The notes below the pieces were generated by a model. It had not been told where the DNA came from. It saw only the letters and a program-made list of their open reading frames with translations, and did no database searches. 64,000 nucleotides of DNA from Theobroma cacao (Eukaryota > Streptophyta > Magnoliopsida > Malvales > Malvaceae): NCBI RefSeq assembly GCF_000208745.1, contig NC_030857.1, positions 6,772,226 through 6,836,225 of the forward strand, given 5' to 3'. Position 1 is the first letter of the stretch, and every line of letters starts with the position of its first letter. The translations under genes were made by a program, and so were the position numbers. This document shows positions 1 to 13,643 of the stretch, piece by piece.

Positions 1-464
1 CATATATTTTTTTTATTTTCTTTTGCATGATGTGTGAGAGGTCGATTATCATTATGATGATCAAGCTCTGGCCCTTTAGTTCAAACATATAATGGAGTTA
101 TTCAAGTTGGACTTAATTCGATTAAATTATCATCGATTTATTAAAAAATATTGAAAATTGAATAAAATTTGGTATTATGTAAATAAATATTATACACTTA
201 ATATTTTTTATATATGACACTATTAACAAATTTAAAAAATAAGAATACATTCAATAATTAATAAAAGAAAATATCAAAATACTTGAATTTGTCTCTGATT
301 ATTACTTGAGCTATATATAATGATTTGAATAGAGTAATTCACAAGTAACTTCATTCGTTTTACGTGTCGATACATGTCTTTTATCTTTTTATCTTTTACA
401 GAAATTTCAGATTACTGCTTAAATTTTTTTAATGATAATAGTAACATGTAATTGAAATTTGCAG
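1..464 (+). other. Intron 1 of the left beta-galactosidase (partial)
   Basis: AT-rich DNA with no coding signal, ending in the acceptor TTTGCAG just before 465. It is interpreted as the 3' part of intron 1, because the complete neighbouring gene has an intron at the same place. Confidence 0.75.
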
Positions 465-3400
465 ATGTGGTCATCTCTGATAGCCAAGGCCAAAGCTGGA
501 GGACTAGACGTCATCGAAACCCTGGTATTTTGGAACCTACATGAGCCCCAACCAGGACAGGTAACCATTGATAATTATAATGTTCTTTTCCATTAATGTT
601 GAACAAAAGAAGAGGGAAAAAATGTAGATGCTAAAGCTGCTATGCTCATCGTTCTGCAGTTTGATTTTAGTGGAAGACGCGATATAGTAAGGTTCATTAA
701 GGAAATTCAAGCACAAGGTCTATACGCATGCATTAGGATCGGACCCTTCATTCAGGGCGAATGGTCTTACGGGTAATCAGATTACTTGCTGCAATACTTA
801 AATCCGAGTCCTAGTTAGTTTTCCAAGGCATAACAATAGTGTTTTGCAGGGGTCTGCCATTTTGGTTGCATGACATTCCAGGGATAGTTTATAGATCAGA
901 TAATGAACCCTTTAAGGTTAGTATACTTCAGTTTCTCACTGGCTATGGAAAATATTCAGTTCAGGGGTCTGAAGGCAATGTTACCACTAATACTACTCCT
1001 ATTTTTGGTGTAATGGCAGTACCAAATGCAGAAGTTTGTGTCAAAGATAGTGAGCATGATGAGAGCGGAAAATTTGTATGCTTCACAAGGAGGGCCAATT
1101 ATTCTGTCACAGGTTTAAAGACCAGAAACATAAGCTTGCACCTTCTTTTCAACTAATATTATCCTCTGTGATTCTAAAAGTTGCTTTAATATAGATTGAA
1201 AATGAGTATGGAATGGTACAAGCAGCATTTAGAGAGAAAGGGCCTACTTATCTTCGTTGGGCTGCAGAAATGGCTGTGGGGCTTCAAACTGGCGTACCAT
1301 GGGTGATGTGCAAGCAAGATGATGCTCCTGACCCTGTGGTTAGTCTCCAATTACTTTGAACAGATACTACACCTAATTGGACATTCCAGTTTCAAGCTTA
1401 ATTAGCGGATTCTATGCTTAAAAAACAAATTTTGAAAGCAATAAAAGTTACTTTCAGATTCTTCTCAAAAGTATATCGTCGGTGTTTTTACCATGATTCC
1501 ATAGCAATCACTGGTCAAGAACTTTGAGAAAATAATTTGAACTCTATCTTTCAGTTGAATTTCCTTGATGAAATCCTTTCTTATTCTTTTCCCTTGTGCT
1601 TTTCATTTTTGTTGAAATTTGGGCAAATTGATAGATTAATGCATGCAATGGGAGGCGGTGTGGAGAAACATTTGCCGGACCCAACTCACCAAATAAGCCT
1701 GCAATATGGACAGAGAACTGGACAAGCTTGTATGTTTTTGTCCTGATTTTTCATTTTGCATTTCTGTTTACTATTTTGCACCCGCTTAATAATGAGCTTG
1801 GAAATTTTTTTGAAGTTACCAAGTATATGGAGATGACGTAGACATCAGATCAGCTGAAGACATAGCATTCCATGTTGCACTCTTCATTGCAAAGAAAGGC
1901 AGCTATGTGAATTATTATATGGTATGGCAATCCTCTATCAATATTAAAAATCGTAATAGATTGTGTTTCAAATTTCATTAGCAGGTTACTGATATTAATA
2001 GCTTATTTTACCTGGTTAAACTTGTAATGCACATATGATTTGAGGTAATAGTCATAAAGAAATGAAAAATAAATCCAACTAATTGCATAGCTTCAATAAC
2101 TTGTAGTACCATGGAGGAACAAATTTTGGAAGAAATGCAGCTGCATATATGCTGACAGGTTATTATGATCAAGCTCCTCTTGATGAGTATGGTAAGTATA
2201 AATCGCTTTTTATCTTATTCAAATCAAAGAGTGAATTTTTTTAACTTGTCGAGTTGTCTTTCAGGTTTGTTTAGGCAGCCTAAATGGGGTCACCTTAAAG
2301 AGTTACATGCTGCAATCAAGTTATGCTCAAAACCTCTAATCTCTGGAGTATATACCACCATGGCTTTAGGTCGATCACAACAAGTAAGAACATCGGTGGA
2401 ACTTAATCATTTTTCCTCTCAATTCTGATTAAAATCCTTTTGGGGGCAATTAATCAAGGACATATTCCAATATGTTGGTAACAGGCCTTTGTTTACAGAG
2501 GAAATTCAGTTGACTGTGCTGCTTTTCTGGTAAATAATGACACAAGGAAGAATGTTGGAGTAACTTTTCTGAACTCATTTTATGAATTGCCTCCAAAGTC
2601 AATCAGCATCCTGCCAGACTGCAAGACTGAGGCGTTTAACACTGCTAAGGTATGCTTAAAGTTCATAAGTTAAAAGTTAAACCATATATGAATGTAAGCA
2701 TCTTATATAGGGGAGTTTCATCATTTATAGCTATAAAATAGATTACTTGTGAGAGAAGGAAATACAAATTTGCAGAGAGAGACTCAGATTCTTCTGCTCA
2801 TATCGAACAGGTAAGCACACAATACAACACCAGAGCAGTGGAAACAAGACAGAAGCTAGATTCAATTGAAAAATGGGAAGAATTTAAGGAAGCTATCCCC
2901 ACTTTTGAGAAGACTTCTTTGAGAGCAAACATTTTGTTGGAGCACATGAATACAACAAAGGATACTTCTGATTATCTTTGGTACACTTTCAGGTACGCCA
3001 AAAGGAGTTTATTCCATTAAGCAGAGCTAATGGTGAAATTCGAGTGAAAACCAGTGTTCATATCATAAAATACTTATTATGTAATATTTAAATATTTTAG
3101 GTTTCAAAATGATTTTTCTGATGCCCAATATGTGCTTAATGTGACCTCCTCTGCACATGTATTACATGCCTTTGTAAATGGAGCATCTGTAGGTGAGTTT
3201 CATTATCTCCTTAAGCTTTTCCACGATTGAAATCGATCTCAAGTATCATCTTTGATCCTGCAACGGGGTAATAACAAATTGTTTTCTTTCACTGTACCAT
3301 TCTTCTTTAGGTTTCACTCATGGAAGTTATAAGACTAAAACTCCCAACCTAGAGAGGAAAGTTACTTTAAGTAATGGAACAAACCATATCTCCTTGCTTA

Positions 3401-4879
3401 GTGGAATGGTTGGATTACCGGTGATTGTCGATTATTCTTCCCTAATTTTCCTCATATGTTAATGAGTAACTAAATAGAATTTATGTTTGTCACCTTGATC
3501 CTAATAGGTTACCTTTATTTGTGGTATAAAGGATTCAGGAGCATACCTTGAGCGAAGGGTGGCGGGAGTAAGTAGAGTGATCATCAAGGGTGAACATGAA
3601 ATTAAAGATTTTACCAGCTATTCATGGGGATATCAGGTTATTGTCTTTAATTCCCAGGTTTTAGTTTCAATATCTAAGGTTCAGCTTCCAGCTATAAATG
3701 GGATATCTGGATATTTTCACCAAGAAAAGACCCAGAAAATTGTATTTAATTTCACAGAATTTGAATCGATGTAATAGCAACTTTCAAGAAGTTAATTTGT
3801 CACCTTGATCTGTAATATCGTTGGAAAACTGATAGAATATTGATTGATGACTGAAATGTTTTACCCATACATTTGAAAATTTTCCTGGAAGGTTGGGCTG
3901 TTAGGTGAGAAATTACAAGTATACACAGATTTTGGATCAAGCAAAATACAATGGAATACCTATGGAAGCTCTACTCATCGAACTCTAACGTGGTACAAGG
4001 TATGGAAGCTGTAAATTTATTCAACATAATGAACCATAGATAATCCTCATTAATTTCTACTAAATGCTGTTTGTAGACTCTATTTGATGCACCAGTTGGA
4101 AAGGACCCTGTGGCATTAAACCTGGAGTCCATGGGAAAGGGTGAAGCCTGGGTGAATGGCCAGAGCATTGGTAGATATTGGGTCTCATTCCTTACCCCAA
4201 AGGGAAGTCCTTCACAAACATGGTAAAGTGGCATTTCTTGAATAATTGCATGCCTCATATGATTGAAACAGAATTTTATACATTTGTTTAAATAATGTTT
4301 GATCTTGAATTTCATTTTTTTAGGTACAATGTACCTCGATCCTTCCTCAAACCAACCAATAACCTACTCGTTATCCTAGAAGAACAAAATGGATACCCTC
4401 TTGGTATTTCCGTAGACACCATATCGATCACAAAAGTGTGTGGTCATGTGTCTGATTCGCATCTCCCACCAGTTATTTCATGGCGAGGACAAAACAAAAC
4501 AGAAGAAAAGAACCACGAGAAGCACCATGGAAGGAGGCCTAAAGTTCAGCTTCGATGTCCTCCAGGAAGGAACATTTCCAGCATCTTGTTTTCAAGCTAT
4601 GGCAACCCTTCTGGTGATTGTGGAAGTTATGCCATTGGGAGCTGTCACTCATCTAACTCTTTAGCCATAGTTGAGGAGGTTAGCTTACACCATCTGTTGT
4701 TGTTCAGTTCTACTTCGCTTACATATATATATATTGACTCTGGTTTTTCTTGCAATGTAACTTGACAGGCTTGTCTAGGGAAGAGGATTTGTTCCATCCC
4801 TGTTTGGAGCCAAAAATTTGGTGATGATCCATGTCCAGGCATACCAAAAACCCTGTTGGTTGATGCACAGTGCACATAA
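465..4879 (+). CDS. Beta-galactosidase (GH35) with SUEL lectin domain, BGAL16-like, copy A, 5' partial
   Basis: Exons seen: 465-560, 660-772, 850-916, 1020-1112, 1195-1338, 1635-1729, 1816-1921, 2107-2191, 2265-2383, 2485-2649, 2811-2992, 3101-3192, 3311-3420, 3532-3636, 3892-3999, 4077-4222, 4324-4678, 4769-4879 (TAA). All junctions keep frame, giving 763 residues. Exon 1 (signal peptide and first strands) must lie left of the window, because intron 1 of the neighbouring copy is about 0.9 kb. The GH35 signature [14 protein letters not shown] (1087-1209) contains the acid/base Glu, and WTENWTSF near 1705-1729 holds the nucleophile Glu. The last two exons encode a SUEL-type galactose-binding lectin domain (RRPKVQL to DAQCT). 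The family removes terminal beta-galactosyl residues from wall polysaccharides, usually in the apoplast. I infer a BGAL16-type member from the [19 protein letters not shown] segment and the gene neighbourhood. No stops or frameshifts are seen. Confidence 0.93.
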
Positions 4880-6475
4880 GAGTGAACAATTTGTATAGCT
4901 TAGTTTTTTGCATTTTAAAGATTGAAGAATTGATTCAATATGAAACCGGTTCACCCTTTTAGATTTTTTAACCTGTTAGTCAATATTAAAGCTATAAAGA
5001 ATTTATGTAATTCTCATTGAAAGTGGGTTGTAAATCGCAATATAATGCTATGAACAAAAGAAGGAAAAAGAGAGCAAAATAAAAGATATTCATCATGTAC
5101 ATGTCATGCCATTTTTGAATGGATGAAATCTAACTAAACACTATTCCTATAATGCATTCTTTACAACAGAAATAGAAAAAATGGTTAAGATTTTTGTGGG
5201 ATTTTGGGTTTATCAAGTTGTTTCTTTGTCAGATTGAATAAAATCGTCTAAAATATCTTCTTCTTTTTTTTGAAAATCATCTAAAATATCTTAATCTTTT
5301 TCAATCACATTTTTTTGAAATTTAATTAATTCCTTAATTTATGCATAGGAGGATCAGCAACATTCCAAAATTTTAAAATTACTTTAACAATTTAATTTCT
5401 TTTTTGGGTTTTTAATTTTAAAATCAATGAGATATTTCTTCTTATCCCTTTGCTTGAAGGGAAAATCCTATGATTTTGCAGGATTTTGCCACACCCTTTC
5501 ACCAATGGGCCAAAACCCAGGTTAACCAAACAAGGATTAAAACTTTATACTATATTAATTACTGTGAAATTTTAAAATCATCTTTAAACATAGGTCCCTT
5601 TTAAGAATATGCATTTTTTTTATGTGTCAATGTATGTGACTAAGACTAAGTATAGAAATACATGCCATCAATAATATGAACATGTTTTACTATTGGTTCT
5701 CTCTATTTTGAATATATACTGAATTTTTTTTAAAAAATATATACATCTTTTCTGTTTCCACTTTTTATAAACAAATGGCATATTGAGACATTTTTATTAA
5801 TTATATATAATCATGTAAGATTTTTTTAAATTTCATTTTACTTTAATGTATATACACACACACACGTAAAGTGATTATTAGAATGTGTAGTATTACAATT
5901 CATAATTAAAAATAATTAAAGTTACCGATGTTTTTTTTTTATTGAACTAAAAATATGAGATTGGGCACCTTTCGTACCTTCTTGCATGTCCTAAAAATTT
6001 TAATAATGGAAAATGACAGAATTAATGCAATAATAATATCAGTTAATTCCCCTCCTTAAATGTTGTAATATGACACAGACAAAAAGAATACTAACTTTTC
6101 ATTAATTAAATAACATAGAATAACATCTAAGGATCTATAATAGATGCTATACAAAATTACAAGATAAGATAATTAGTTAATGATACAGTCATCACCATCA
6201 ACTACTTTATTTTTTATATTAAATGCACAAAATAGAATACTGTCAACAAAAGAAATTGTTTTCCACCCTAATAATAATAGTGCCACTTGTCAAAAACCAG
6301 TACCAGTGATATAATTCCACCATTTAATTATACCCATATATTAATAGAGAAAAATAATTAAAAAAAGGTAAAAGACTGCAAATTAACAAAAAAAGGTTTT
6401 ATATAATTTGATATTGTCAGATTGCTTTCCTAAGAAGAAAAGGAAACGGTAGAGCATGTCCATAAAATCCTCCCG
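4880..6475. other. Intergenic region between the two beta-galactosidase genes
   Basis: About 1.6 kb of AT-rich sequence holding the 3' flank of copy A and the promoter side of copy B. I see no coding stretch, RNA gene or clear transposon here, only simple A/T runs and a short (CA)n tract near 5850. Confidence 0.6.
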
Positions 6476-6479
6476 AGTG

Positions 6480-6486
6480 TATATAT
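6480..6486 (+). promoter_or_regulatory. Possible TATA box of beta-galactosidase copy B
   Basis: TATATAT lies about 95 bp upstream of the ATG at 6581, a plausible distance for a short 5' leader in a plant promoter. It is a sequence match only, in generally AT-rich DNA. Confidence 0.35.
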
Positions 6487-6580
6487 GTATCAGTTAAGAT
6501 AGAAGGAGAAGTTGACAAAGAGCAGCAAGAAAACAGACGCTCTCCTCTCCAGCAAGTTCATCACTAGTAGTTTTGTTGAG

Positions 6581-9500
6581 ATGTTAGGGTTGTTTTGGTT
6601 GGTTTTTCTGGCAGCTGCTGCTGCTTGTGGCTGCTGTCATGGAAGAAATGTAACGTATGATGGAAGATCATTGATCATCGATGGCCAACATAAAGTTCTC
6701 TTCTCTGGTTCAATCCACTACCCTCGTAGCACTCCCGAGGTATACATACAAGCAGCAACCCTTTTATGTTTTTGAAGCTATATATTTTCATATATTGTTA
6801 AGTTGAGAAACTATGGAGAAATCTGTGTGCCTTATTAGCTATCGTTTCACGCAAAACCATCTTAGAAAGATAGGTAAGCAAAAGATCTTTTCTAATGGAA
6901 TTTGTTGAGAAAATCATGGAGCTTGACGTGTGGTACTATATCTATACGTTTAGTTTAATTTAATCCCTTTCCATAACTAACAGAATCATCCGGCTTTCTC
7001 TTCAAAGTGGAGTCTATATACTAAGATGATTGAGATGTTCTTCATTTAAAATATATATTTGATTGAGATGATCGTAATCCTAGTTTGCTACTCAAAACGT
7101 GAAAGGTAAGTTCTACCCATCTAATTACTTGAAATGGCTCGAAAAGTATGGAAGTTAAACATAATTTTTTTCTGTTTTTGGTATTAATTTAGGATTTCAT
7201 ATAACAATTGTGAAGGACACAATGCATGTTTCTTTATTTTGATTGCTTGTAATCTAACTGAACTGTTGCTTCTCTTTGCGATATAAGACAAATTCTCCTA
7301 ACCAACCATCCCCATCCCCATCTCGTGCATATATAAATGCAGTTTGTCGCTCCTCAATTACTTGGCGGTTGGTGCAATCCCAACGTAGAAAGGAAAGAAA
7401 GACGTCTCAAATTTGGAAACCTTTTCCCCTTTTTCTTTATATATATATATATATATGTATATTTAAAAAAATTATATATTAAACACTTGATCGAATTAAT
7501 TTAATCCAAGCTAACGTTTTGAATACCATTTACTAATAGAAAATGTAATTTAGAAATACATTAAAAAGAATAACGTGTAATATTTTGAGAGCTAAATTTG
7601 TTATCATCAAAGAAAGGTTAGCTAAAGAGGTTATACTAATTGCAGATGTGGCCATCACTTATAGCCAAAGCAAAGCAAGGAGGGATTGATGTGATTCAAA
7701 CTTATGTGTTTTGGAACCTCCATGAGTCCCAACAAGGACAGGTGACTCACCTTGAAATTTCTATGCTGCCTCTTTCCCATTTTTCTAGTATATATTATTA
7801 GTACAATAATGTAATTGATTTAGTTCAAATAAAGAAATGATTCCATTTTTTTTATTTATTTCAAGCTTATAAAAATAATTTTTGCAGTATGATTTTAGTG
7901 GAAGGCGTGACATAGTAAGGTTCATAAAGGACGTCCAAGCCCATGGCCTGTATGTTTGCCTCAGAATTGGACCCTTCATTCAGAGTGAATGGACTTATGG
8001 GTAAAAATCGTTGCTGGCCATCGCCATCCTCTTCTTCTTCTTCACTGCAACCATGGTTTAATTAACTGAGCATGACTTTGTCGATGGTGCAGGGGTCTGC
8101 CCTTTTGGTTGCATGATGTCCCTGGGATTGTTTTTCGATCCGACAACGGACCCTTCAAGGTAGCTAAACTTTACAAAAACTTGAGAAGATTTTAAAAAAA
8201 AAGTTGATCTATTACTTTATATTTGCTTATTTAGACTGGCAAATTTTACTTAAGTTCTATAATTTTTTCTATAATTCTTAACCTCTGAATCATCTCATTT
8301 AGATTTTTAATGTTTTAAAAATATTTATATTTTATTTTTTAAAATTATTTTATTAAAATTGACGTAATATTCATATTGTAAATTAAATAACACGTCACGT
8401 GAATATTCTCTTAATATTTCAGATAAAAATTAAAAACCATAAACAAAATTTATTCAATTCAAACAACGAATAAAAATATTCAATGATAGGCTATTAACAA
8501 AATGTTTGTCTGATTAACGACAGTATCACATGCAAAAGTGGGTGACAAAGGTGGTAAACATGATGAAATCGGAGAGATTATATGCTTCGCAAGGAGGGCC
8601 AATCATACTATCACAGGTTTGATTTCCTAGTGGAAAAACTCAATATTATTATCTCATCTTTGGAATTTGCATGGTGTAACCAAGTGGTATGCGCATCATT
8701 TTAGATTGAGAACGAGTACCAAAGGATAGAATCAGCCTTCCCTGATGAGAAAGGGTCGCGTTATGTTCACTGGGCGGCAGGCATGGCCGTGGGACTTAAA
8801 ACCGGCGTGCCCTGGATAATGTGCAGCCAGCAAGATGCCCCTGACCCTGTGGTTAGTTCTTCCTTCTCTTACACTCTTAATTAATGGGGATTTATCTCCA
8901 TATTTTGTGGCTGACTGATGTTGATGATTATATATTTATGCAATTGCCACATAATGACATGATTATCTAGTGACAACAGTTGACAAGCAAGGGGTAACGG
9001 CTAGCCATTTTCACCATTAAATTGTTACCATCGATCCTATTTACTATCGTCACCATTAACAAATACTATACCTGGTTTTAAAAAATGATTAGAAGACTGA
9101 TAAGAACTTACTAAGAAGGAAAATGAATCCAGGAAAAAGGTGGACCTGTGCCGAACATTTCTAGATTTAGTGGTCGAGGTTTGATACAAAAGAATCAGAA
9201 GGTTGAGCTACGGCTATATATAGCTCAATCATTTCGATGGAATAATTATTTATCCCCCATGTCAAAATTTTTACTATATCCATAGCATTAGTACATGGTC
9301 TAATATTTGGCATTTGCAGATCAATGCATGCAATGGGTTTCAATGTGGAGTAAAATTCGAAGGACCCAACTCACCTAATAAGCCTTCCATGTGGACTGAA
9401 AACTGGACGAGTTTGTATGTATGACAAGCGCAGGTACTTTAATTAATCTTGAAATTTGAAAAAGGCTAAAGAAACCAATTTCTTCGTTTTTTCTTTTGAA

Positions 9501-12500
9501 GCTTGCAAAGGTATGGTCAAGAGGTATTCCTGAGATCAGCCACAGATATTGCATTTCATGTTGCCTTGTTCATTGCCAAGAATGGAAGCTATGTAAATTA
9601 CTATATGGTATGACCAACCTCTCTTCCTACTACCTTATACTCGTCATCAGATATATATTTGTTTTATGTACACAGAGGACATATGCTCCCTACTATATAT
9701 GCATATTACCACTATTTCTTTTCCAACATTTTAAAGTTTTGTTAACAGTACCATGGAGGAACCAATTTCGGAAGAACAGCTGCTGCATACATAATTACAA
9801 GTTACTATGATCAAGCACCTCTTGATGAATATGGTATGCTAGCTTCTATGAGTATTTTGTGTTTATGGCATGATTTTAAACTTTCAAACAAAGTTAACAT
9901 TGTTTAGTTGATGGGTTCAGGTTTGATTAGGCAACCTTTATGGGGTCACCTTAAGGAGTTGCATGCTGCAATAAGGTTATGCACAAAGCCTCTGCTTTCT
10001 GGAGCATATGAAACTTACTCTTCGGGTAAACTTCAAGATGTGAGAACAATTCTTAGCGAGAAGCAAAATTTTGTGTCTGTTTAATCTCTGCAGACAAAAA
10101 TATATGCCTTCAAACTTCAATTGAAATTGTGTTTTATCTGTTATGTCAAGGCTTATGTCTTTAAAGGAAAGTCATCAGGAGACTGTGCTGCATTTCTGGT
10201 AAACAGTGACAACACCACCAATGCTAGAGTCCGTTTCCAAAATGTTTCATTTGAATTGCCTCCAATGTCGATAAGCATTCTGCCAGACTGCAAGAACGTA
10301 GCCTTCAATACTGCAAAAGTAAGACACAAATCCGCATTCTTTCCTTTCTTCAGTGGTTGCTTAACTTTGCTGCAAGAAAATCATCTCAGCTTGCTTGTAT
10401 TTAACAGGTAAGCACACAGTACAATACAAGATCAATGACAGTAAGACACAAGTTTGATTCGACTGGAAGATGGGAAGAGTACAAAGAGCCTATCCCTACC
10501 TTTTCAAAGACTAAGTTAAGAGCCAAAAATTTACTTGATCATATGAGTACAACGAAAGATACATCTGATCACCTTTGGTACACTCTCAGGTAACCATAAC
10601 TTGGATGCAAACCGTCGCAGGTTGAACTTGTTTGAACCGTATTAGATCCTGAAAATGCTTTTCATTTCACCATGCAAATGCAGCTTTCAGCATGACTCTG
10701 ATGCCCAAGCTGTACTTTCTGTGACATCCGATGCCCATGTTTTACATTCATTTGTCAATGGAGCGTACACAGGTGAACTTGTTCATCTTTTAACCTCTTT
10801 TTGATGGTTGATAAACTAAAAATCGCCAATCTGATCATATGATTTTTACTATGTATTTAAGTAAGATTAACACCATTAGCTTAAGATTTGACATTTAAAT
10901 AGGAAAATGTATAGATGCTGGATTTCTGCTATCAATTTTTCAGATTTGTCATATCAGGAAGAAAGCAACAAACCCAATCCACATGTTATACTATTTGTTT
11001 CTACTTATCTCCTCGAAACCGCTCTGTACTTCACATGTTTGTTCTGTTTTGTTCTTTAGGATATGCATACGGTGGGAAGAAGAATTTCGAACTGAATAAC
11101 ACAGTTCACTTGAATAATGGAACAAACAATATCTCCTTATTTAGCGTTATGGTTGGATTTCCGGTACTTTAAATCCCAATTTTTCTCTCTCCACATTGTA
11201 TATTTTATTTCTCATAACTTTGATGCATTATTAAAGGACGTAACTTGAGCATTAAATCATGGGAATATATACGCGAAAGAGATAGCCGAACATGCCATAA
11301 ACATTCTTGTGGTCATGTCATTGTCACTACTCTCTAGTTACTCAATAGTTTTGGTTTTATGTGATCCATCTATTAGTCTATCATCTACGGTTGGAGCTAA
11401 CGAATAGTTTCAATTGTAATGTAAAGGATTCAGGAGCATATCTTGAGCATAAGACTGCGGGCATACAAAGCGTGACGATTCAGAACGAGGATCTCAATAA
11501 CTATCAATGGGGATATCAGGTGATGATTTTCCTAAAGCCTGATTTTCATGCTACATCTGTTTATTATTTGTTAAAGCCTGAAAGACAGACTGTAATAGCA
11601 AAGAAGTTTCCTACATTGTGCTATGGTGTTAAAATTTTTTCTTCAAGGTTGGGTTGTCAGGAGAAAGTTCACGAATTTTTACAGAACATGGATCGAATAA
11701 AGTTCAATGGAATAGGTTTCATGGCATACATCATCGACTGACATGGTATAAGGTGAGAAAGTTATTCTTATGCCAGTAAAATATGTCATCAATGGGATCT
11801 ATGGCCTGATTTTTATGTCCATTTTCGTTTGGCAGACTCTATTCGATGCACCTGGAGGAAATGATCCGCTTGCACTGAACCTTGGTTCCATGGGAAAGGG
11901 TGAAGTTTGGGTTAATGGCCAGAGCATTGGCCGATATTGGGTCTCACTTCACACACCTGAGCTTAGGCCTTCACAAACGTGGTAAAAGTTTCTGTAATAA
12001 CTACTAATAGACAAAACCTAAGATCAGGTCCTGCTCTGTCGATAACTCTTTAGCTTAAGCTCAAACCATTCTTTTCCAGGTACAACATACCGCGACCCTT
12101 CCTGAAACCTACAGGAAACTTGTTAGTTCTACTAGAAGAAGAATATGGGGACCCTCTCCGGATTACATTGGGCAGTATTTCAATTTCAAAAGTATGTGGA
12201 CATGTGTCTGAGTCGCATTTGCCCCCAGTAATGCAAAGCCAAAGTGGAGTGAACTATAACAAGGATCTTGCTCGAAGGCCTAAGGTTCAGCTCCATTGTC
12301 CTCCAGAGAGAAATATTTCCAGGATCCTGTTTGCAAGCTTTGGAACTCCATCCGGTGATTGCAATAACTATGCCATTGGAAACTGTCATCTATCTAGTTC
12401 GAGAGCCATTGTTGAAAAGGTGAACTTCCATTCCTCTAATGTGACTTTAATTTTTGTGGAACAATGGTTCTTATGCTATCTCTAGTACTGATAATTTATC

Positions 12501-12633
12501 ACAACGGCAACAATCTTTGTAGGCTTGTCTGGGGAAGAAGAAATGTTCCATCCGCCTCCCGGATCAAGCTTTTGGTCGTGACCCATGTCCAGGCATCCCT
12601 AAAACATTATTAATCGATGCACAATGCACATGA
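6581..12633 (+). CDS. Beta-galactosidase (GH35) with SUEL lectin domain, BGAL16-like, copy B, complete
   Basis: Nineteen exons: 6581-6739, 7646-7741, 7888-8000, 8093-8159, 8524-8616, 8705-8851, 9320-9414, 9502-9607, 9749-9833, 9921-10039, 10151-10318, 10408-10589, 10684-10772, 11060-11163, 11427-11519, 11648-11752, 11836-11981, 12080-12419, 12523-12633 (TGA); 2418 nt, 805 aa. The ATG at 6581 gives a signal peptide ([17 protein letters not shown]). The in-frame extension upstream has no [16 protein letters not shown] (acid/base) and WTENWTS (nucleophile) are intact. Residues about 690-805 form the SUEL lectin domain. Intron positions match copy A, so the two arose by tandem duplication, but the proteins have clearly diverged (for example CKQDDAPDP against CSQQDAPDP), so the event is not recent. 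The expected activity is exo-beta-galactosidase in wall or apoplast. Confidence 0.94.
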
Positions 12634-13643
12634 TAGGAACGAACATACTATATACTAGTAACCTATGTCTGTAAATACATATATCAATGCTTTCAAGTGA
12701 TTCCACTCAGTAACCCCTGTTAATAATCCTTTTGTGAAATTAATGATAAATTATGGATAATAATGTAAATTTATACAATTTTTCAATAAAAATGAAAGCA
12801 TACTTATCTGATTCTATATTTTTCTTGCTTTTCAGAGTGCTAATTTATAGATACTGATCAGTCCCCCTATTTCTAGGGCCCTTATGAGTTGTCAAATTCA
12901 TAAGGTTTAATTTGCAAGAGAGAAAATAATAAAAAAAATTTGACAATGCTATTGCTATACCTCATAAAGGAGACAATGCATTGATATAATGATCACAAGC
13001 AATCAAACAACCAGAAAAATAATTGAAAATGTTACATTAGAAGTGTATGATGAATGCTCAAAGAATCTAATCCTCAGTTTCCTACATTAATGCCTACAAA
13101 GTATAAATTAATTAAATTCTGCATACAGATAAAAATGGACAACAATTTGATACAAATATCGAGATATGGCAGTGGGACATCAACAATTACAATTATCTTA
13201 AGATTGATTCATTGTTGTTGCTGTTCTATCTGATCATCAATGTTTGAATCATTTTGCAGTAAAGCTTGACATTAAAAATTTTCTTCTGGGTAACAAAGAG
13301 GGGATAGTTCCAGAAATATAGAAAAATACCTGACAGGCCTGAACATGCTCATAACAGCAACTGGTCAAGGCCACACGTTTTTCCCCCCAACCAGGTGCTC
13401 AGATCTCACCAAACCCATCCTTTATCTTTCAGAATCCTTATCATCACAAGAGAGTAATTCCTACAAACTTCTTGCATTTGATCTTCAGATATATATCATC
13501 CAAGATCTTGCTCTTGAGAAAAAAAAGAGTATGCCAATAGTAAAGGCGGGTAAAGGTGGCTAGATGGCTAAAGTTCAAATATCCGGTCACCAAAGTTAAT
13601 GTTTCAGTAATTTCAACTATAGCTTCCGTCACTGCAGCACATA
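12634..13643. other. Intergenic region between convergent BGAL-B and OGG1
   Basis: Contains the 3' flanks of two convergent genes. The short open frames around 13345-13630 show no recognisable protein. Nothing else is seen. Confidence 0.6.

Noticed and set aside
839..1156. Open frame across exon 4 and the following intron of the first beta-galactosidase
   Set aside because: It reads through the donor at 917. The true exon 5 starts at 1020 in another frame and encodes QGGPIILSQ.
6512..6580. Upstream extension of beta-galactosidase copy B
   Set aside because: The in-frame extension begins at TTG, not ATG. The ATG at 6581 gives a proper signal peptide.
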